Of a DNA stretch of 64,000 bases, positions 1 to 8,508 are shown in pieces (the stretch's first letter is position 1; each line of letters opens with the position of its first letter). The position numbers and the translations under genes are program-made. This DNA comes from Epsilonproteobacteria bacterium UBA6211 (GTDB taxonomy: Bacteria; Campylobacterota; Campylobacteria; Campylobacterales; Arcobacteraceae), in assembly GCA_002421845.1 (NCBI GenBank), contig DISL01000037.1, positions 1 to 64,000 on the forward strand, in the 5' to 3' direction. Below the pieces are notes generated by a model. The model ran no database searches, was not told where the DNA came from, and saw only the letters and a program-made list of their open reading frames with translations.

Positions 1-1158
1 ATACTAAAAGAGTTTGAATCGTTAAAGCAAGGCTCACTAAAAAATGTGATAAATGCCACAGGGATTACGGTACATACCAATCTTGGAAGAAGCCCTATAA
101 GTGATGAAATATACGATAATGTCAAAAAAATAGCTACTAGATACTCCAATCTTGAATACGATATGACTCAAGGCAAAAGGGGAGATAGATACCACCATCT
201 AAACAAATTTTCACCGTATTTGTTTGAAGATTATGAAGTTTTACTAGTCAATAACAACGCTGCAGCAGTATTTTTGGTGCTTAATACTTTTTCTAAAAAC
301 AAACAAACCATAGTAAGCAGAGCTGAACTTGTAGAAATAGGCGGAGGGTTTAGGATACCTGAGGTTATGTCAAATTCAAGTGCCGTTTTATGTGAAGTAG
401 GGACTACCAATAAAACAAGAATAAACGACTACGAAAAAGCTATCACAGATCAAAGTGCTATTTTGATGAAAGTACACCAATCAAACTTTTCTATTGTAGG
501 GTTTACAGAGGAGGCTAGTTTGGATGAGATTGTGAGATTAGGCAAAGAAAAAGGACTAGTGAGTTATTATGATTTGGGAAGCGGAATATTACAAAAATTA
601 GGTTCTATCAAAAATGAAAATACTATCCAAGAGCTTTGTCAAAAGGGGCTTGATATAATAAGTTTTAGTACGGATAAACTTATAGGCTCTATCCAAGGCG
701 GTATAATCCTAGCCAAAAAAGAGCTTATGCCTAGCCTCAAACAAAATCAACTTTTAAGGATGCTTAGAGCAGATAAGCTAACTATAGCTATAGTAGAAGA
801 GAGCTTGAAAAAATATCTATTTGGTGAGCATAATGATATATATACATATAAGATGTTAAACGAAGAGCCAAATAACCTAAAAGAAAAAGCCCAAAGACTA
901 CATAGTCTAGTCTCACCGTTTATCCAAAGTAGTGTGCTACAAACTACAACTTTCGCAGGTGGCGGTTCTATGCCAAACGAACAAATAATATCTTATGGGA
1001 TTAGTCTAAAAGTAAAAAACATCACAAATTTAGAGAAGTATTTAAGAGCAAACAGTATCATAGCTAGGATTGAAAATGAGTGCGTTATCTTAGATGTTAG
1101 AACTATTTTTGATGATGAATTTGAAACTATTAAAGAAGTGATAAAGGGGTATAAATGA
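1..1158 (+). CDS. selA: L-seryl-tRNA(Sec) selenium transferase, 5' end missing
   Basis: SelA is a PLP enzyme that converts seryl-tRNA(Sec) to selenocysteyl-tRNA(Sec) using selenophosphate. The frame is open from base 1, so the gene begins outside the window; about 385 of the usual ~450 residues are present. The NATGITVHTNLGR block and the STDKLIG segment, which carries the PLP lysine, are both visible. A GTG at 46 lies inside the conserved block and is not the true start. The stop overlaps the start of the YedF gene by 4 bp, and selB follows, giving a selA-yedF-selB operon. Confidence 0.93.
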   Translation: MLKEFESLKQGSLKNVINATGITVHTNLGRSPISDEIYDNVKKIATRYSNLEYDMTQGKRGDRYHHLNKFSPYLFEDYEVLLVNNNAAAVFLVLNTFSKNKQTIVSRAELVEIGGGFRIPEVMSNSSAVLCEVGTTNKTRINDYEKAITDQSAILMKVHQSNFSIVGFTEEASLDEIVRLGKEKGLVSYYDLGSGILQKLGSIKNENTIQELCQKGLDIISFSTDKLIGSIQGGIILAKKELMPSLKQNQLLRMLRADKLTIAIVEESLKKYLFGEHNDIYTYKMLNEEPNNLKEKAQRLHSLVSPFIQSSVLQTTTFAGGGSMPNEQIISYGISLKVKNITNLEKYLRANSIIARIENECVILDVRTIFDDEFETIKEVIKGYK

Positions 1159-1754
1159 AAACTTATGATGCTAGAGGGCTATCATGCCCACAACCTGTAC
1201 TTATAACAAAAGATGCACTTAATTGTGAAAAAGAAGATTTTATCGTAGTTTGCGGTTCAAACAACTCAAAAGAGAATATTAGTAGATTTTTATCAAAAAT
1301 GGAAGCGGAATTTTCTTTGGAAGAAAAAGATGATGGATTTTATTTTAGTATCAAATCATTTTCAAGCAAAGATTTAGCACCAAATGAAGAGGTAAATTGC
1401 CAAATTCAAACGGATAAAAAAACGATAATCTTCACATCTGATACTATCGGTAAAGACGAAGTGTTAGGGAAAAAACTCTCAATGGGATTTATTAAAACCT
1501 TGCCAAAAGTATCACCGCTTCCAAAAAATATATTTTTTGTTAATTCAGCGGTAAAACTAACTACATCACAAGATGACCATGAGCTAATAGATGCTTTAAA
1601 AACATTGATAAACGAAGGTGTGAAAATATATAGTTGTGGACTATGTTTAGAACACTACAACCTAAGTGATAAACTTCAAGTAGGCGAAGTAGGTAATGCT
1701 CTTGATACGCTTCAAGGGCTTTTGGACTCCAAACTAACTATTACGCTGGGATAA
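1155..1754 (+). CDS. yedF: YedF-type selenium metabolism protein (TusA + DsrE-like)
   Basis: The 199-aa protein starts with a TusA-like sulfur-carrier domain (residues 1-70) containing the SCPQPVL motif. A DsrE-like C-terminal domain follows, with a SCGLC cysteine pair near residues 156-160. This two-domain architecture is the family usually named selenium metabolism protein YedF, found next to selenium genes. It sits between selA and selB with a 4-bp overlap upstream and 1 bp to selB. A role in delivering or handling reduced selenium is inferred from the family and context. Confidence 0.85.
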   Translation: MKTYDARGLSCPQPVLITKDALNCEKEDFIVVCGSNNSKENISRFLSKMEAEFSLEEKDDGFYFSIKSFSSKDLAPNEEVNCQIQTDKKTIIFTSDTIGKDEVLGKKLSMGFIKTLPKVSPLPKNIFFVNSAVKLTTSQDDHELIDALKTLINEGVKIYSCGLCLEHYNLSDKLQVGEVGNALDTLQGLLDSKLTITLG

Positions 1755-1755
1755 A

Positions 1756-3591
1756 ATGACAAATTTAATAATAGGAACAATAGGGCATATTGACCACGGG
1801 AAAACATCTTTAGTAAAAGCTCTTAGTGGATTTGATGGTGATAGTACTACCCAAGAAAAGCAAAGAGGAATGACCATAGATATATCATTTTCTCACCTAA
1901 AAGGTGATGATAAATCTATCACTTTTGTAGATGTTCCAGGGCATGAGGATTTGATAAAAAATATGATTGCAGGGGCTTTTAGTCTTGATGCTTCTATGCT
2001 AGTAGTATCAGCGGTTGAGGGTATCAAGCCACAAACAGTTGAACATCTTCAAATTTGTAAACTTTTGGGTATTACAAATATCCTAGCAGTTATTACAAAA
2101 GCTGATTTGATTACAGATGAAGAGAGATTGGACAAATCAAATGAAGTAAAGAGCTTTTTAGAAGAGAATAATATACAAATAATAGATATTTTAGCAGTAA
2201 GTATATATGATGAAAATTCAATCAAAAATCTTGCAAATATTTTGTTTGGATTAAATAAAAGTTACAAAAAAGATTACAAGTTTTTTAGGTATTTTATAGA
2301 TAGAGCATTTACTATCAAAGGTTCTGGTACTGTTGTAACAGGTACAGTTTTGGGTGGTGAAGTCACCAAAAAAGACAAACTTTATATTTGTGATATAGAT
2401 AAAGATATAGAAATAAGAGCAATCCAAACACAACACAGCCAAAATGACTCAGCAACACTTGGTACAAGAGTAGCTCTAAATCTTGCAAATATAGATGTAT
2501 CAACCCTTCAAAGAGGGCAACAAATTATCAAAAAAGGCTATATGAGAGGCTTTAAGTCTATTGATGTGGAAATAGAACTTTTAGATAATAATATGGTACT
2601 ACACGATAATATATACCAGTTTTTTATAGGGTCAAGTAGATGTAATGTCAAAGTATTGGAACTAGAACTTAACAAAAAAACAAACAAAAGATATGCCACC
2701 ATTTCATCCACAAGCTCAATATTTGCAATGTATGGAGATAGGTTTGTCTTGCGAAATGGCTCAAGTACCATAGGTGGAGGGAAAGTCCTAAATCCTATCG
2801 CAGATCCTATGAAAAAAGCGCAAAAATTAGAACTTTTAGAGCTTTTGAGTGAGAAAAAATATTTAGAGTCTTTTATGTTTTTAAGCAAAATCCACAAAAA
2901 AGGGTTTGGACTAATAAGCTCTGTTCAAAGATTTGGGCTAAGTCATGATGAAAGTATAGAGATGTTAAGTGATGAACAAGAGCTTTTTGTGGACAAAACA
3001 GCACTTGTTGTATATGAATATAAGATTGTAGACTATTTGGAAAATATTATTTTAAATATCTACAAAAAAAATCCATACGCACTAATATCAGCACACCTAA
3101 TCCACGATAGATTTAAGTGGGCTAGTGTTTATTTAGCTGATTTTGTACTCAATAATATGGTAGCCAAAAACTTATTGGTATTTGAAAACGGTTTATATAT
3201 GCAAAAAGATATAAAAATTGAAAATATATCAAACTTCATAGAAAATAAAATATATCAAAACTTACACGAATCATACCTCACCCCTGAAGCACCATACAAC
3301 ATATATGATATGCTAGACCTTGATAGAAAAAATGGTGATAAAGCTTTTAAAAACCTAACACACAATCAAAAAATAAAAAGACTCGCCCATAATTATTTTA
3401 TCACAACAGAAAACCTTATAAAAGCAAAAGAGTTGATGAAAAATATTATCAAACAAGATGGATATATAGATATTCATAACTTTAAAACTCACCTAAATGT
3501 AAGCCGTAAATACCTTATCTCTTTGCTTGATTATCTTGATACCCTACCAGATATTAAAAAGCTAGATAACCAGAGGTTTTTGGTAAAGTAG
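1756..3591 (+). CDS. selB: Selenocysteine-specific elongation factor SelB
   Basis: SelB is a translational GTPase that brings selenocysteyl-tRNA to UGA codons marked by a SECIS element. The 611-aa protein opens with the P-loop GHIDHGKTSL (residues about 9-18), then DVPGHE and TKAD nucleotide-binding motifs. EF-Tu-like beta-barrel domains follow, then the winged-helix repeats that bind SECIS RNA. Length is normal for the family. It is the last gene of the selenium operon. No tRNA-Sec gene or UGA-containing selenoprotein gene was recognised in the window. Confidence 0.94.
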   Translation: MTNLIIGTIGHIDHGKTSLVKALSGFDGDSTTQEKQRGMTIDISFSHLKGDDKSITFVDVPGHEDLIKNMIAGAFSLDASMLVVSAVEGIKPQTVEHLQICKLLGITNILAVITKADLITDEERLDKSNEVKSFLEENNIQIIDILAVSIYDENSIKNLANILFGLNKSYKKDYKFFRYFIDRAFTIKGSGTVVTGTVLGGEVTKKDKLYICDIDKDIEIRAIQTQHSQNDSATLGTRVALNLANIDVSTLQRGQQIIKKGYMRGFKSIDVEIELLDNNMVLHDNIYQFFIGSSRCNVKVLELELNKKTNKRYATISSTSSIFAMYGDRFVLRNGSSTIGGGKVLNPIADPMKKAQKLELLELLSEKKYLESFMFLSKIHKKGFGLISSVQRFGLSHDESIEMLSDEQELFVDKTALVVYEYKIVDYLENIILNIYKKNPYALISAHLIHDRFKWASVYLADFVLNNMVAKNLLVFENGLYMQKDIKIENISNFIENKIYQNLHESYLTPEAPYNIYDMLDLDRKNGDKAFKNLTHNQKIKRLAHNYFITTENLIKAKELMKNIIKQDGYIDIHNFKTHLNVSRKYLISLLDYLDTLPDIKKLDNQRFLVK

Positions 3592-3688
3592 ATTATAAAT
3601 TAAGCTTTAACTAAATATTTAGTACAATAAAAGATTATTTGAGTTTTTGTAGTCATTTAGATATTGTGTTAAACTTAGGGAGATTAGG

Positions 3689-4672
3689 ATGAATTATAAG
3701 CCACCATATACAATAACATCTAAAATAGTGAATCTTATCTCACAAATTAGTGAAGAATTGACAAAAATAGAGATAGATGAGCAAAGAATCATTACTCCAA
3801 ATTTGCGTAAAATAAATCGTATTAAAACATTAGCAGGTACTTTGGAAATAGAGGGAAATTTCCTTGGAGAAGAGAAAATCACCTCAATACTTGACGGTAA
3901 AACAGTCCTTGGAACATATAGAGAAATAACAGAAGCAAAAGGTGCTATCGAAGCATACAAAGAGTTTGAAAACTACAATCCAAAAACTCTAACAGATATG
4001 TTAAAAGCTCATCAAATACTTATGAAAGATATGATTACAACTGCTGGAAGTTTTAGAAGTATAAATGTAGGAGTCGGTGGAAAAGATGGAGTGGCTCATA
4101 TCGCACCGCCGCCAAATCAAGTACCAAAGCTTATGCAAGATTTATTTGATTGGCTTAGTACCACAGATGAACATCCTCTTATAACTAGCTCTGTTTTTCA
4201 TTATGAGTTTGAGTTTATACACCCATTTAGCGATGGTAATGGAAGAATAGGGCGACTTTGGCAAAGTGTTATAATGCACAGTTGGAAAAAAGCATTTATC
4301 GCAATTCCTACAGAAAGTATCATAAGAGACCATCAAGAAGAGTATTATCAGGCTATCGAAAACTCTAGTAGCATAGGAGAAAGTACCCCTTTTATAGAGT
4401 TTATGCTTGAAGTGATACTTGAAAGTATCCAAAGTTCGGTGACAAGTAACCAAAAAAGTAGCCATAAAAGTGACCAAAAGGTTTTGGAACTTATGAAAAA
4501 AAATAGTAAAATCACAATTAAAGAATTAATGCAACAACTAAGCATGAGTGAATCAGGTATAAAAAAGGTAATAAAAAAATTAAAAGTTGAAAATAGAGTG
4601 CAAAGAGTTGGTAGCTTAAAAGATGGAAGATGGGAAGTTTTAGAAAATTATATTGATAGAGAGATATATTGA
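3689..4672 (+). CDS. Fic family protein with N-terminal inhibitory motif
   Basis: Fic proteins usually transfer AMP to hydroxyl groups of target proteins. The active-site motif HPFSDGNGRIGR is complete at residues 178-189. An N-terminal segment TLEIEGN (51-57) matches the (S/T)xxxE(G/N) inhibitory helix, so the enzyme is probably self-inhibited. The C-terminus (about 260-327) looks like a winged helix. The start follows GGGAGATTAGG. The stop overlaps the EVE-McrB start (TGATG), which makes this the first gene of a Fic-mcrB-mcrC operon and suggests a defence role. The target is unknown. Confidence 0.9.
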   Translation: MNYKPPYTITSKIVNLISQISEELTKIEIDEQRIITPNLRKINRIKTLAGTLEIEGNFLGEEKITSILDGKTVLGTYREITEAKGAIEAYKEFENYNPKTLTDMLKAHQILMKDMITTAGSFRSINVGVGGKDGVAHIAPPPNQVPKLMQDLFDWLSTTDEHPLITSSVFHYEFEFIHPFSDGNGRIGRLWQSVIMHSWKKAFIAIPTESIIRDHQEEYYQAIENSSSIGESTPFIEFMLEVILESIQSSVTSNQKSSHKSDQKVLELMKKNSKITIKELMQQLSMSESGIKKVIKKLKVENRVQRVGSLKDGRWEVLENYIDREIY

Positions 4673-6543
4673 TGAATGAAAAAAATTATTGGTTACTTCT
4701 GTGTAATCCAGATGAATGGTTTGGTTCACAAGTTTTAGAAAATGCAAAAGTGAATGATCTATTATTTAATCTTGATATTGAAGATTGGAGAGTTAGAGAA
4801 AGTCATTTTAAAGATATTAAACTTGGAGATTTTGGGATAATTAAAGTTGGTGAAGATAAGCGAAGCAATAAAAGAAGAACTTTAGCTGATGGACAAATTG
4901 CAGAAAAACTTGATGCAGGAATATATGCAATTTTTGAAGTTATTGAAAATAAGAATGGACAAATTTTATTTTATGATAATGATGAAACTCGAATCAATAT
5001 CAAAATTATCAATAATTTATTTCAAAAAAATGCAATTATAAAAAAAGATACTGCACAACAAATATTGCAAGGATACTATAAACAACAAAGTAGTGTAAAG
5101 ATGGATAGTAAGATTTTTCAAAAAGTATTAGATTATATAGAAAAGAGAGAATATATGCTTAATAATAAAACAAACCAACCACTAAATCAAATTTTATACG
5201 GTCCTCCTGGGACTGGAAAAACTTATAATACTATCAATAAAGCTTTAGAAATTATTGATGGTGTGGTACCAGATGATAGGGTAGAAGCAAAAGCAAAATT
5301 TGAAGAGTATAAAAAAGCTGGACAAATAGAGTTTGTAACATTTCATCAAAGTTATGGTTATGAAGAGTTTGTTGAAGGGATAAAAGCTAAAACTACAGAT
5401 AATGGAGTAGAATATAAAATTGAATTTGGGATATTAAAAAAACTCACAAAAACAGCTAAAGAGAATTTTGAAAATAGTAGAAAAACAAATTTACAACTTA
5501 TACAAGAAAAATCATTAAAGCAAAAATTAGAGATATTTTTAAATGATGCTCTTGAAAATGGAACGGAATTTGTTAAAACAAAAGGTGGAAAATTCAAGAT
5601 TATTGAGTTAAGTCAAGATGAAATAACTATTTTTGCTGAAGATTCAAACTATAGTGACAAAAAATTATCAATACCTATTGATGAGTTTTATAAAATTCTA
5701 GAGACAGATTTGGAATTAAAAACTTCACGGCAAATGGCAAAAGATATTTTTGGTCTCAACAACCAAAGACAAAGAGATACATATTATTTTACTATGAGCA
5801 AAAAATTTCATGAAACTAAAATTGATAATATAGAAGAAATTGAGAATGAAGAACCTCTAAAAAACTACATCTTAATAATAGATGAAATAAACCGTGGAAA
5901 TATCTCAAAAATCTTCGGAGAACTTATCACACTTATTGAGCCATCAAAAAGAATAGGGGCAGACGAAGAAATAAGAGTAAAGCTTCCATATAGTGGGGAT
6001 GATTTTGGAGTGCCTTCAAATCTTTACATCATCGGTACTATGAATACGGCTGATAGAAGTATTGCTTTGATGGATACTGCACTTAGAAGAAGATTTGAGT
6101 TTACTGAGATGATGCCACAACCTGAGTTATTGGACTTTGATATAGAGATTCTGAATCAAGTTCAGAATGACGAAAAACATTCAATAAAAATCAATATAAA
6201 GTCACTTCTTGAAACTATCAATAAACGAGTAGAATACCTTTATGATAGAGACCATACTATTGGTCATGCTTATTTTATGAGTTTAAGAGATGATAAAATT
6301 ACTGATAAAAAAGGAGAATTAGAAAATATTTTTAGAAACAAAATAATACCACTATTACAAGAGTATTTTTATGATGATTGGGAAAAGATACTTATGGTTT
6401 TGGGTAAAGATGGTTTTGTCGAAAAAGAAGAAGTAGTTCCTAGTATTTTTAGTTATAAAAATGACGATTATCTTGAAGAAAAATCATCTGTTTATACAAT
6501 TAAAAAAGAATTTGATTTTAGCGAATTTAAAAATGATAATTAA
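4672..6543 (+). CDS. mcrB: McrB-type AAA+ GTPase with N-terminal EVE domain
   Basis: This is the motor subunit of a type IV (modification-dependent) restriction system. The N-terminus (residues about 5-90, with YWLLLCNP) resembles an EVE domain, a reader of modified bases. The McrB AAA+ module follows: Walker A GPPGTGKT near 180, Walker B LIIDEINRGN, a GTMNTADRS sensor and ALRRRF arginine fingers. The ATG at 4672 is preferred to an in-frame TTG at 4669. A short repeat-derived in-frame insert lies at 6145-6171. mcrC follows with an 11-bp overlap. Modified foreign DNA is the expected target. Confidence 0.9.
   Translation: MNEKNYWLLLCNPDEWFGSQVLENAKVNDLLFNLDIEDWRVRESHFKDIKLGDFGIIKVGEDKRSNKRRTLADGQIAEKLDAGIYAIFEVIENKNGQILFYDNDETRINIKIINNLFQKNAIIKKDTAQQILQGYYKQQSSVKMDSKIFQKVLDYIEKREYMLNNKTNQPLNQILYGPPGTGKTYNTINKALEIIDGVVPDDRVEAKAKFEEYKKAGQIEFVTFHQSYGYEEFVEGIKAKTTDNGVEYKIEFGILKKLTKTAKENFENSRKTNLQLIQEKSLKQKLEIFLNDALENGTEFVKTKGGKFKIIELSQDEITIFAEDSNYSDKKLSIPIDEFYKILETDLELKTSRQMAKDIFGLNNQRQRDTYYFTMSKKFHETKIDNIEEIENEEPLKNYILIIDEINRGNISKIFGELITLIEPSKRIGADEEIRVKLPYSGDDFGVPSNLYIIGTMNTADRSIALMDTALRRRFEFTEMMPQPELLDFDIEILNQVQNDEKHSIKINIKSLLETINKRVEYLYDRDHTIGHAYFMSLRDDKITDKKGELENIFRNKIIPLLQEYFYDDWEKILMVLGKDGFVEKEEVVPSIFSYKNDDYLEEKSSVYTIKKEFDFSEFKNDN
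6145..6171 (+). repeat. Palindromic dispersed repeat inserted in frame in mcrB
   Basis: The 27 bases contain the inverted arms TTCTGAA/TTCAGAA and encode the peptide EILNQVQND. The same element, reverse complemented with two mismatches, occurs at 50723-50749 and 51566-51592. In mcrB it falls just after the ALRRRF arginine-finger region, in what is probably a surface loop, and keeps the frame open. Confidence 0.75.
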
Positions 6544-7714
6544 AGAGTTTGAATATCTCCAATATAAAGATATAAACGATAAAAATTATATCAAACCAGA
6601 AACTTTTGAAGCACTTGAAAAATTTGTTTTAGATAATGAAACAACACAATATCTCAAAATTACCACAAAAAAAGGTTATGGTAAAGTTCTTCAAGCTCAA
6701 AAATTCGTAGGAGTTATTCAAACAAAAGATGGTACTACTATAGAGATATTACCAAAAGTTAAAAATGTAGATGAACAAAAATCAAAAGATATTTTACTAA
6801 AGATGCTAAAAACTCTAAAAAAATCGCCATTTAAAAATCTTAATACGGCAAATCTGAAAACTTACAAAATGCCACTTCTTGAAATATTTATCACTATGTT
6901 TGTAGAAGAACTGGCTAGACTTGTACAAAAAGGGATAAAATCAGACTATATCACCAAAGAAGAAAATCTCAAATTTTTAAAAGGCAAACTCAAAATAAAT
7001 GAACAGATAAAATACAACTATATCCATAAAGAGAGGTTTTTTGTGCAGTATCAAGAATTTGTAAGTGATAGGGTGGAAAATAGACTTATAAAAACTACAC
7101 TTCAATATCTTTATAAAAAATCAAAATTAAACAAAAATCAACAGCGAATTAGGGAGTTTTTATTTGTTTTTGATGATGTTGGTATCTCACACAATATCAA
7201 AACTGATTTTGAAAAAATCAAACTAAACCGTCAAATGAAAGATTATGAATTAGTCCTTTTATGGTGTAAGACATTTTTACTTGATAATAGTTTTAGTCCA
7301 TATAAAGGTAATACAATAGCATTTGCATTACTTTTTGATATGAATTTACTTTTTGAAAGCTATGTAGGGCGTTATTTGAAGAAAAAAGGCTTTGATGTGA
7401 GTCTTCAAGATAAAGGAAAATATCTTGTAGATAGTCATCAAAAATTTGCACTCCGCCCAGATATTGTAATAAACTGGAAAGAATCTATTATTATAGTCGA
7501 TACCAAATGGAAGAATATCACAGAGGAAAAAGATATAAGCCAATCAGATATGTATCAATTATATGCTTATGGAAAAAAATACAAAAACAATCAGCTCTAT
7601 TTAATCTACCCTAGACTTGACCAAAAACAACCAAAACTAAAATATACATATTGCCAAGAAGCACAATCAAAACTCAATTTAAGAGTAGTTTATTTTGATT
7701 TAGAGAAAAGATAA
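6533..7714 (+). CDS. mcrC: McrC nuclease subunit of McrBC system
   Basis: McrC is the PD-(D/E)XK nuclease partner of McrB. The C-terminal half contains LRPDIVIN and IIIVDTKWKNI, the D...DTK catalytic core, at about residues 305-330. The N-terminal half resembles the McrC family region that stimulates the McrB GTPase. The start is taken at the ATG at 6533, overlapping mcrB by 11 bp; a longer frame from 6461 would lie almost entirely within mcrB. Length from this start is 393 aa, normal for the family. Confidence 0.9.
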   Translation: MIIKEFEYLQYKDINDKNYIKPETFEALEKFVLDNETTQYLKITTKKGYGKVLQAQKFVGVIQTKDGTTIEILPKVKNVDEQKSKDILLKMLKTLKKSPFKNLNTANLKTYKMPLLEIFITMFVEELARLVQKGIKSDYITKEENLKFLKGKLKINEQIKYNYIHKERFFVQYQEFVSDRVENRLIKTTLQYLYKKSKLNKNQQRIREFLFVFDDVGISHNIKTDFEKIKLNRQMKDYELVLLWCKTFLLDNSFSPYKGNTIAFALLFDMNLLFESYVGRYLKKKGFDVSLQDKGKYLVDSHQKFALRPDIVINWKESIIIVDTKWKNITEEKDISQSDMYQLYAYGKKYKNNQLYLIYPRLDQKQPKLKYTYCQEAQSKLNLRVVYFDLEKR

Positions 7715-7763
7715 ATAAATTTATAATACCATCACGATTGAAAACACGCTCTTGACGGTCATT

Positions 7764-8507
7764 TTATTTGACCGCCAACATACAAGCTCCAATAGCTCCT
7801 ACAAATTGAGGATACTGAGGAACTAAAATATCAGATTCCAATTCTTGTGATAAAATCTTTGCAAGTAGTGGGTTTTGAGCAGCTCCACCGCTAAAAGCAG
7901 TAACTCTACCTCTTGCCATACTTTTTGCCATATTAGCTACTCTCGTACCTATTGACATATGTACTCCATACCCTATATTTTGTGGTGTCTCTTTTTTTGC
8001 CACAAGAGAAATTACTTCAGATTCAGCAAATACTGCACACATAGAGTTTATTTCCACTTCTTTGGTAGGGTTTTGGCAGTTTAATCCAAAATCATCCAAA
8101 CTATATCCAAGTCTTGAAGCAGCAATTTCCAAAAATTTACCGGTTCCGGCGGCACATTTGTCATTCATCTTAAAATCTATAAATGAGCCATTATCCCCAA
8201 GAAGTATCACTTTACTATCTTGACCGCCTATATCTATCACGACTTCCACATTGTCAAAAAAATATGTGATACCTTTGGCATGGGCTTGTATTTCGCTTAC
8301 CACTTTTGATTTTTCAAAAGAGTCTATCATATATCGCCCATAGCCTGTAAAGATTATCCCCTCTACATTTTTATCTTGCAGATACGTACTTACAGTATCT
8401 TGAGCACCTGCAAGTGTAGATAAAACTACTTTTTCTAGGATATTTTTCTCTTTGTCCATACCTATGATTTTGATATAAGTTGAGCCTATATCTATTCCGT
8501 AATACAT
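7764..8507 (-). CDS. ATP-dependent activase of 2-hydroxyacyl-CoA dehydratase/DCCP type
   Basis: This 247-aa ASKHA-fold ATPase belongs to the BadF/BadG/BcrA/HgdC activase family, which passes low-potential electrons to a partner Fe-S enzyme at the cost of ATP. The nucleotide-binding GIDIGSTYIK (residues 4-13) and DIGGQDSK are clear. The two cysteines that bind the bridging [4Fe-4S] cluster of the dimer are in NDKCAAGTG and NSMCAVFAESE. One base separates it from the upstream partner gene, so the two are cotranscribed. With a single large partner subunit it resembles the reductase of double-cubane cluster proteins. Confidence 0.85.
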   Translation of the reverse strand: MYYGIDIGSTYIKIIGMDKEKNILEKVVLSTLAGAQDTVSTYLQDKNVEGIIFTGYGRYMIDSFEKSKVVSEIQAHAKGITYFFDNVEVVIDIGGQDSKVILLGDNGSFIDFKMNDKCAAGTGKFLEIAASRLGYSLDDFGLNCQNPTKEVEINSMCAVFAESEVISLVAKKETPQNIGYGVHMSIGTRVANMAKSMARGRVTAFSGGAAQNPLLAKILSQELESDILVPQYPQFVGAIGACMLAVK

Positions 8508-8508
8508 A

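Noticed and set aside
3592..3688. tRNA-Sec gene next to selB
   Set aside because: The gap is AT-rich and has no tRNA-like cloverleaf.
7754..7774. Hairpin CGGTCA/TGACCG as terminator between mcrC and the activase gene
   Set aside because: The stem is only 6 bp and neither strand has a following T tract; it also overlaps the end of the activase gene.
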